The notes under the pieces are model-generated. The model was given only the letters and a program-made list of their open reading frames with translations, searched no databases and was not told the origin of the DNA. 64,000 nt of DNA, taken from contig OZ024807.1 in the NCBI GenBank assembly GCA_964017045.1, positions 7,056,481 through 7,120,480 on the forward strand. Reading direction: 5' to 3'. The translations under genes and the position numbers were made by a program. Origin of the DNA: Omphiscola glabra. Lineage: Eukaryota; Mollusca; Gastropoda; Lymnaeidae. Below are positions 47,238 to 64,000 of this stretch, piece after piece. The stretch's first letter is position 1; each line of letters starts with the position of its first letter.

Positions 47238-48540
47238 TGTCTTAATATCCCCACATTCTTTGCAGCGAACGTATATTCGACTTGTTGCAAGTTCGTCGTG
47301 CTTCAAGAAGACGGTCGACGATTTTCTTATCATCTGGCATGAGTGAGTTATCCTTGATAAAGTCACCGAAAAACTTTAATTGTGGAAATTCTATCAAGCA
47401 CTTAGGTGGTTGTTCAGTTAATCCAGTCTTCCCCAAAGTGTGAGTAGCAATGTGAACTTTTCCAAATGTTATTTTCCGGACTCTGTGGCTATCAAAATTT
47501 CATCAATAAAATTTATTAAACCTGGTCGGATTATCAGTTTTAGCAAACTTTCGCATCATTGAAGTAAATACGCAGAATGCGTTATGGTGTCCAAAAAGAA
47601 TGGTTAAAATATATAATGACCGGTCCCACTTCTATCTGGTAATATCCACTACTAAGATCAAATTTATTAATATAGTGGGCTTTACTGAGATTTCCAAACA
47701 TCTTTTATGGAGCAGGTAGAGATTCGATTTGAAAATCTACTTCTGCACTGAGTTTTCTGAAATTTATACAGCGACGATGTGTTCCGTCTGGATTTCACAA
47801 CAGGTGATCGGCGGTGCGTTGTATCTCGACAATAAAGGTAAGATTTTTAGGAAGTTCGGTAATTTCTTTTACGACACTTTCAAGTTCCCGCGTTAAAGGG
47901 GATACACTCTCGTGAAGACTGGCTTATCATCATTGAGCTTCCTAGTAAAAAGCACAAAGCTTGTCCATCCAGGTTTTTTCTCATATAATCAGTAAATCTG
48001 TCGAACAATTATGCAATAGCTTTTGCTGTTGTTTCGGGGCATTTGATCAAGTCATTGGGTTATTTTCCTCTTTTAAACCAGGAAATGTTCATTTGTACAT
48101 GTCGATCCATTACATCCTCTGCGATGGCTACCGCTACGAGCGAATGAATGGAATCTGGAGTTGGTCTCAATAAATACCTTTTTGAGGAATAAATGTGATA
48201 AATCTTCTCCTTTCTTTTAACCTTTATCCTATAGCTCGTGCCTGACTGTTTTTGTGTCGCCACGAGTGGTCCTTGCCATCAGATCTAACGTTTATTGGTT
48301 TGTCTAGGCAGCAACAACAACACATTTCCTCCTACTTCTATTGACATTTCCTTTGCTTGTCGGTTCGAAAAATTTCTGGCGTAAGCGAGCTGGCATCTGT
48401 TTGTCAGTGGCAACGGTTTTTATGGTTTCAAAAAGTTTTCGAGGTGGTAAGCGAGAGTGCACCTGGTAGATTACTGTTCTCTTTCTCAGCTCGAACATCG
48501 GTAAGACGTCTGGGCATGGATACGATGAGTCCATTAACTT
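47238..48540 (-). mobile_element. Decayed Gypsy-type retrotransposon, integrase C-terminus before RT
   Basis: Reading the minus strand downward from 48.4 kb: an integrase C-terminal segment (VLLLLPR, then YRIKVKRKEKIYHIYSSKRY, LLRPTPDS), then a linker (FTRVYPL), then reverse transcriptase pieces (NPDGTHRRCINFRKLSAEV, KMFGNLSKAHYINKFDLSSG) and GLTEQPPKCLIEFPQLKFFG with IRSLQRMWGY. The DNA has many stops and shifts and is inactive; no LTRs found. Integrase ahead of RT is the domain order known for Gmr1-type Gypsy elements, and a rearranged ordinary Gypsy is the alternative. Confidence 0.75.
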
Positions 48541-48959
48541 TTGGGATCATTGGTTTTTCACATTGAAAATGATAACAAAAATTGTTAAAAGCATTTTTTC
48601 CACTTTAGTCTTAAGAATTGTTTTTTTTTTTTTTTAATCTTTCCAATCAATTTTAATAAAAATAATTTTGTATTGTATAATACGGAAGAATGAAAAAAGC
48701 AATACAATTAGATAACTGAATGCACATACACTAAAGTATTTTCTGTTCCTTAGACAATATTGTTTTAAATTCTGGCATTTAGAGCCCATATATTAACTCA
48801 TTAATACATTGTTAAATATCGATATTATAACTTCAAATTTTTGTGTAGTATTATTATTATTTAAAAATATACTTTTTCAAAATAGAATTGAAAAAAAAAG
48901 CGGTTGGAAAAATGTACGCTTTTTATAAAATGTATTTTTGTAGTAATTCTTTCATTAAC

Positions 48960-49350
48960 TAGCTCGCACATGGCTCTCCAGCATTTGAAGTGAATCACTT
49001 AAAGATTAACAAAATGGGCAACCTATAAAAAATTTGACTTTATTGTTTTCTAATATAAGGAATTTTTTTAACTTTTGACTTTGGAAAATTTTAATTTCGT
49101 TTGCAAACCCCCAAAAATGGATAAACGATGCAGCAATTTATTTATCCATTTTTCGTTAATATTCGATGCAGCAATTTAAATATTAACGAATAATATTTTT
49201 TTTAACGATACAATTAAATTCAAATTATTATATAATTTAACACAGACACATTAAAGAAAATATGACTTAAAATTCAGACAATGCATAAAGGGAGTTGATG
49301 TATAAAATAATATTAAAGAAATTTAAAAAAATATCCCCTTAAATTCAAAT
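48960..49350. repeat. Duplicated 3' flank of lectin B (outer copy)
   Basis: Shares cttaaagattaacaaaatgg-like, caacctataa and other blocks with 49785-50080. Its end at 49336-49352 carries taaattcaaattactag, which matches the terminal codons and stop region of lectin A, so it looks like the end of a third, lost terminal exon. Confidence 0.55.
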
Positions 49351-49784
49351 TACTAGAGCACAATGAAAGGCGAGGAAGAGAAAATGTTTCGTGTTTCAGT
49401 GTCCGCGAGGAGTATAGCAAGGTTTAAAATGAAAACACGTTTAGCTATTAGATTGTGAGGGTGATAAGAGATACTAAGTTTGGTCATGTCAACATTTTCG
49501 CTCGGACGTGACCTGACATCATCATCACGGGCAATATTCTTAACCCTTTGAGGGGCTAAAAGTACTGTCACAGGGTAGGACCTACATCGGAAATATTCTA
49601 TTATCTCAAGTACTTTGTCCCAAAAGTCATCATCGACAAAGACGATGAAGACGAAGTAATTGAGAGAAAGAAATAGAGTCTTTACAGGATTTAGGGTGGG
49701 AGGAAGAGTAGAGTAGATAGCTGTGGCTGTCAGTGAGTTTAAATTTGGCTGAGGTGAGTAGGTTGTCAGTGTGAAGGGTGACTG

Positions 49785-50078
49785 TAATGTCCAAAATTAA
49801 TCATTTGAAGTAAAATACTTAAAGATTAACAATGCGCTACCTATAAGCCATTATAGACATTATGGTTTCCTTATACAAAGCATTTTTTTTTTCGTTGTAG
49901 ATGTAAGACTTTTTTCCAAACCAAAAAAAAAATATTTTTGTATAATATATTACGAGGAAGAAAACAATATAATTAAATTCAAATTATCATATAATTGAAT
50001 GCATACACAATAATGGTGCTTTGTGATGTTTAGAAAATGTGTTTTAATATCGAGGCAAAGGAAAATAATGAGTATAGC
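49785..50078. repeat. 3' flank of lectin B (inner copy of local duplication)
   Basis: Downstream sequence of gene B with partner at 48960-49330. A minus-strand ATTAAA at 50042-50047 is a weak candidate poly(A) signal. Confidence 0.5.
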
Positions 50079-58900
<8,822 letters not shown>

Positions 58901-58928
58901 TGCGAGTGTCTGTGGACGAGAAATAACG

Positions 58929-58937
58929 TTACGTCAC
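58929..58937 (-). promoter_or_regulatory. CRE-like motif upstream of lectin B
   Basis: GTGACGTAA on the minus strand at the same distance from the ATG as in gene A. Further upstream the two flanks share caaacagttcaacgtcttgt-like sequence (26292 and 59103). Confidence 0.35.
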
Positions 58938-59384
58938 CATGAAATTTAGAACGTAAAAATACGAATTTAAAAAATCGTTTCGTTAACTGTGTTAAAAAAA
59001 TTTTAACAACACCCCCCCCCCCCCCCGATATCTTTGAGATTTCAAATGTATAAAGAAATGGTAATGCATATAATAAAGACAAAAATTAATTGTATTTTTG
59101 ACAAACAGTTCAGCGTCTTGTTGTTATTTAAAATGTCAAATTGATCAAACTCACATTTTAAAACACATGTAATCATGAACTTTTTGAAGCATTAAGTGTT
59201 TTGAATATGCAGATATATAAGGACAATAGACACTCAATACAAAAAAAACAACAACAACATACCAACGGGCAACATGTGAGCCGCAGTCCTTTGATTGTAA
59301 AAAGATTATTTAACTAGTAACACACCTTAGATCAGTTTATTTGCATAATTTGCTACTATCACTATTAACCAGATAAACAAAAGC

Positions 59385-59510
59385 TATTCTACGCCATCAA
59401 CTACGCCCTATCCTCTACTCTTACTTGCACGTTATCAAAAACTCGCTAGTCTACACTCTCACCTACAATCTACTCTACATTCTCACTTATACGCTATTTT
59501 ACACTCTTAA
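59385..59510 (+). repeat. Degenerate CTACACTCTCAC-type repeat
   Basis: Loose ~25-bp units of ctactctacattctcactta-like sequence. Confidence 0.6.
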
Positions 59511-59920
59511 ATATAACGGGGAATTTAAAAAAATCTCAACCAACTAAGCTTACCCGATTTTTTTTTATGCCAAGAATGGACACAAAGGCTCACAGCAAAA
59601 GGAAGCTTAGCCTTTGGGGAGAGAAGGGGGGAGGGTGGTTGTGCGTGTTATTTAATATCCTTTTGTTCATTATTTTGTTAGAAACTACTGTGAATATTTT
59701 GCCGAACCGTGAATCGTTTTTATCAAATCTTTTCTCAAGAACCGTGTTAAAAAATTGATATCATGTAAGGTGAATGTTAGGCTGAAAATCAAAAGATCTC
59801 TCACAGTGGTTACTTACAGACGCGATTTGTCAGAAGTCCCCCCACCCCCAAAAAAATGTTTCTCTGAGAGAAAGCGCTGTCAAACGGGGGCATTTGTGAC
59901 AGAAAAGCTGAATGCAAACC
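59511..59920. other. Non-coding stretch
   Basis: No gene recognised. Confidence 0.4.
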
Positions 59921-59922
59921 AA

Positions 59923-60046
59923 GCAGTAGTTGCAAAGTTACAGATTTTATATGATTGGCATTAAAATGTTGCTATTCAGTGCCCGCAGTAGTTGCAAAGT
60001 TACAGACGTTATGTGATTGGCATTAAAATGTTGCTCTTCAATGCGA
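59923..60046 (+). repeat. 62-bp direct duplication
   Basis: gcagtagttgcaaagttaca ... gattggcattaaaatgttgct occurs twice in tandem. Confidence 0.9.
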
Positions 60047-60539
60047 GCACCTAATAATATGTCGTTTTCCATTTCAGTGCCTTTTAAATGTCATCAGTAA
60101 GCTAATAACACATTGTAATTGACGAGACAGCAATATAGATTTACTTTTGTCAGCCCCTTTCTGTACATCAGTGTTATGTCGACCTAGGCTTGCCTTGAGA
60201 TAAAGCAAATTGGTTGACAAATGAACAGTTTGATCTGATGCCTTCTTTTCTTTATGTACTACTCTTAGAGAATCAATCAAGTCATTTCATCGACTTTAAT
60301 AAAAAAAAAATCATTAATAATATACTCCACTGGTCTCAGGTGATTGCTTCTTATATAAAATGCATTGAATGAATCTTACTGTCCGTATCGGCTTGTAATG
60401 AAAAAATATTAGATGGATCCCATTGTATTTCTCTATGTAATTAAGAATTTGAATAGTTGGTCAAAATTAATAAGCATTATGCTAAATATCTACAAAAATC
60501 AATGCACGGCTACATTGAAGAGTAAGCCAAGTTGAATCT

Positions 60540-61215
60540 TGATTAATTTCTTATCCCCTCGGGGCTCCGTTTTACAAGTCTGTGGTGGCTTGCCGATTAG
60601 GAGGCGGCAGCCACCGGACCCCTTCGGCGTTACCCGGGGAACAAAAACCAAAGTCGCTGCGTGGGCAGGCAAAGGACATGCATGGTCCTGTCCTGTCGGA
60701 ATTAAAATAGCACCTACAGGGCTGCCAGCTGTGACGTTTTACAGTTGGAAGAAAAGGCCGAGACAGTGTATGGATCATGATTACGAGTTGCCGTTAATGG
60801 ATATAAGGTGAGAGGCTAAGCCCTGAGAAACCTGCTTCTAGGCAACCGTTTTGTCCCTGCTAATTCGCAAACTGGTTGCGGGGTGGAAACCTAAAGTAGA
60901 AGCCCTATTAGAGGGCGTTCGACGCTTCCCCGGGATGGTTGGGGGAAGATATTAGGACGTTAATGTAACCTGCAAACTTCCTGGAAGAGTCGGCTGCGAA
61001 TGCTTTAAACGCAGCGTTTTCGGTCGACCGCACGTCCCCGGGCTGTGAAAGCCTCCATCTGCAAATCTGATAGAGCGGTTGCGGGTGGGGGTGATCCAGG
61101 TCTCGGGCGTGCCGACGCATGGACCGGCGTCAGGGAGGCCTGGTTTCTGGGCTGTGTTGAGGTGCGTCGGGGAGGGCATTAAGAGCTCACGCTCGACCCG
61201 CCCGCCGACGCCATT
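60540..61215 (+). mobile_element. GC-rich dispersed repeat, copy 2 (longer)
   Basis: Same family as 1257-1660 and in the same orientation, with about 240 bp more at the left (gcttgccgattaggaggcgg...). Ends ggcattaagagctcacgctc and cgacgccattttcca. Confidence 0.7.
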
Positions 61216-63005
61216 TTCCAATGTGACATATTAATTTCTTTTATTATGCATATGTCCGACATCTTTTTTGAATCGGTTTAATATCGGAAATAAAAGAAAG
61301 CGTAGCGAAAAACATGAAATACAGACGAAAAAACAACAAACTAGAAAGACGAACATGTCGGTAACAAGACATATGTAGGGTAAAATTAATCAACGTATAA
61401 TATTGTATATGAAATTTTACACAGCATAATTAAAGTGAAGTTTTAATTTTTGTATACTTTTGATAAAACTGAAATATATATGTGCGCCACTCCAGAGTAA
61501 TAATTAAGCTTACAATATCAGAACGCGTAACTACTCCAAGAGTGAATATTAAATAATTTTCAACAATGTTTTAATTTTTTGGTGCAAAGAGCTTTAAACT
61601 AATTAGGGGTGATAATGTTTGTAACTGAAAAATCAAACAAAATTACAAATTAGATTAAATATTAGTGGTAATCTTTTATATTGACGAAGTTATAGATGCA
61701 GCAACATTTCAATTGAGCAACTTTATAGTAGCAATAAAATATGAAAAGTTTTCATCAAGTACTGAGAGACAGCCTCACAATTATAGTATTTTTTAAAAAT
61801 TATTATCACCCAAATGAGATAAGCAATAACGAACCTATCCATTTTCATCTACTTTTTATGGGATGTATCATCCATTACACCTAATTACATTCCAGAAAAT
61901 ACTAGGGACTGTTGAATTTGAGCAGAATTAAATTTAATTTCAAGGGTGATTTTTATGATTTAAAGCAATGTACACATTGTATAAGCCAAAAATAAGTTGA
62001 GAATAGCAAATATCTTATTGTACGAAAAGCATGTCAAAGAATTAACCAAACTAAATAAAATTTAAGTAAATCAAAATTACTTGCATGTACTACATCATCT
62101 ATACTATATAGACGTGGGTAGTGTGTCGGTCGTTGGTGAAGAGGTATTTGTTAGTGAGCGTATTAGGTGTAGAGATTAAATTTGTAGTAGTTGCTATGTA
62201 GTTTGTGTTGGTGACGTTTTTTGTGTTATGAGAGATGACGATTTTGCTTTTAGAACTTTTTCCGTTGGTAAGCATATAGAGAAACAGAGAGAGGGAGAGA
62301 GAGAGAGATGAATGAAGAGGCCAAGGAGAGCAGCTCTGTGAATGAAAAAACATTTTGACGTATTCAACTTGGTGTTGTTGATGATTGCTTTTAATTTTGA
62401 CGAAAATTCTTAACCCCTTTAACTACAACTTGGTAATGTAACTGCCTATGTTATTAGGAGTTCGTAACATTGTGTTAAGCCAACCTCACGTTTTGACATG
62501 TCATTTGGAATTCTATTGCGCATTTGCTGTTTTTCTTTCACGGTGCGTTTGAGCTTAATGGACTACATGGGGCGTGTGTCATATAGCAATTTACATGTAG
62601 CCACGCCCTTTCCAAGACGCCATATTTAGACTTTCGTGTTAAAATGACTGGAACAAAAAGCCTGCAAGGGGTTCACTCAAATATAAGTTGATCATTTCAA
62701 CAATAGATCCAGTATCGGCAGCATATAACATGCAATGTTTTCAAGACGTGAAATTTGGAAACATTGTTGTCTGAAAGAAGCAACTACTTTGTAGTAGATA
62801 CAAATGAGCCGGGCTTCTATGTCAACTGATGTTCAGCATTAAATCTTTGGTAAATCAGTAGACCTCTTGAAATTTACAAATTATATTAATGTATTGAAAA
62901 AAAATATACAAAAACATTTAGCCTTATTGAAATAAATTATTAAAAAAATGTTGATTGCAATGTAGACTTCTATGGTTTTAAATATAATATTGCGTTGTGT
63001 TTTAC
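61216..63005. other. AT-rich stretch
   Basis: A GA-rich microsatellite at 62281-62308; no gene recognised. Confidence 0.4.
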
Positions 63006-63010
63006 TGTAT

Positions 63011-63114
63011 CAGATATCTAAGGCTGATATCTAAGGAAGATATCTAATCAGATATCTAAGGCAGATATGTAAGGCAGATCTCTAAGGCAGATATCTAAGG
63101 CAGATAACTAAGTC
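63011..63114 (+). repeat. ~15-bp minisatellite (cagatatctaaggca)
   Basis: About seven degenerate units. Confidence 0.88.
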
Positions 63115-63354
63115 AGAAGCTGATGAGTTTCTACGTTCGACTTTTGCACTCTGTCAAAGCGTCAATGACGTAGAGGATTATAGTGTACGCGTCACACTAA
63201 CATATATTCCATTCGCCACATTTTAGAGGTCTATTCGTTACACTCTAGAATACACTTGGATGCCTATTTCCCACACTTTAGAGGTCAGTCTGTGTCAATC
63301 TAGATTTCATTCGCCACACACTAATGGTCATTTCGCCAAATTGCAGACATCGAT

Positions 63355-63595
63355 TTATCATTGATGAACTTTGTGGTAGGTATTGATGAGCTTTGTGGGA
63401 GCCATTGATGAACTTTGTGAGAGCCATTGATGAACTTTGTGGTAGGTATTGATGAGCTTTGTGGGAGCCATTTATGAACTTTGTGAGAGCCATTGATGAA
63501 CTTTGTGGGAGCCATTGATGAACTTTGTGGGAGACATTGATGAACTTTGTGGTAGCCATTGATGAATTTTTGGTAGCCATTGATGAACTTAGTCC
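63355..63595 (+). repeat. 22-bp minisatellite, ~11 copies
   Basis: Units of attgatgaactttgtgggag followed by cc. Confidence 0.93.
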
Positions 63596-63604
63596 ATCTT
63601 TAAG

Positions 63605-63775
63605 GATACAACTTTAATGAGGCAGGATTATTTATTTTGTTTGGATACGTAATGATTAATGTTTACCACTAATACAGCCTGACAGGAAACCATGCATTAT
63701 TTAACTTCCCGGTGAAGCACATCTGCCAAGCTCCTCTATGTGCCTGACATTCTCTTAAAAATCACACACGACAAC
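63605..63775 (+). repeat. Dispersed repeat, copy 2 (partner at 11600)
   Basis: Uninterrupted version of the segment at 11600-11945; lacks the 161-bp element. Confidence 0.7.
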
Positions 63776-64000
63776 CTAAAAAAGCTTCGGTTCGGGAGTA
63801 TGTTTGATTTCTTTAATTGTTTTTAATAAAAAGTAAATAGTTTGAGTATTTTCAGCAAATCGTTAACTCAATTTTTGCATTGACACCGTAAGCAAACGGA
63901 TAAGAACGAAAGCCTTCAACAAATCGGAGAACAATAACTTATACATTTCAAATTGTTTGTTTATCTTAACTTATATAAGCAGCTAGGCTTCTAATTGAAT

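Overview
The window is AT-rich, intron-rich animal DNA dominated by minisatellites and fragments of transposable elements. I see no bacterial operons, rRNA, tRNA gene or CRISPR array. A heterobranch (pulmonate-type) snail is the best guess. The reasons are two SPIN/URR1-like hAT elements (a family reported from the pond snail Lymnaea among many vertebrates), Helitrons, molluscan-looking LINE tails, a tRNA-derived SINE and small lineage-specific C-type lectin genes. This assignment is inference.

Only three host genes can be supported. (1) The 3' terminal exon of a plus-strand gene whose product ends in an NHL-repeat-like blade and a Ser/Pro-rich tail (1773-2226); a SPIN-like element sits 13 bp after its stop codon. 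(2) and (3) Two head-to-tail minus-strand paralogues, each with five exons that match in length (except the last) and in intron phase (1,0,1,1). Gene A spans 26065 to 18758 and gene B spans 58900 to 50079. Each encodes a signal peptide, one long-form C-type lectin domain (CTLD), a Thr/Ser/Ala-rich stalk and a hydrophobic C-terminus that looks like a GPI signal. Gene A has an in-frame 39-bp stalk VNTR and keeps QPY and WDD at the ligand-site positions. Gene B has a short stalk, has lost both motifs and reads through gene A's stop codon. A single well-spliced-looking orphan exon lies on the minus strand at 5794-5904.

Layout: 1-1003 24-bp satellite; 1195-1726 an 18-bp array split by a GC-rich repeat; 1773-2226 NHL-type exon; 2.2-14.9 kb hAT MITEs and minisatellites; 15.0-17.8 kb LINE tail, decayed Helitron helicase and a dispersed repeat; 18.7-26.1 kb lectin gene A; 26.1-48.9 kb TE-rich spacer (LINEs, SPIN copy 2, Helitron end, about 170-bp satellite, large inverted repeat, SINE, decayed Gypsy element with integrase before RT); 49.3-58.9 kb lectin gene B, whose first intron holds a TATC tract, a Helitron end, the same satellite, a 100-bp perfect palindrome, LINE pieces and a 36-bp array; 59-64 kb further repeats.

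The most biologically interesting feature is the lectin pair. The stalk VNTR and a 48-bp intronic minisatellite are both expanded in gene A only, and gene B's intron still holds what looks like the single-copy ancestor of the intronic array.
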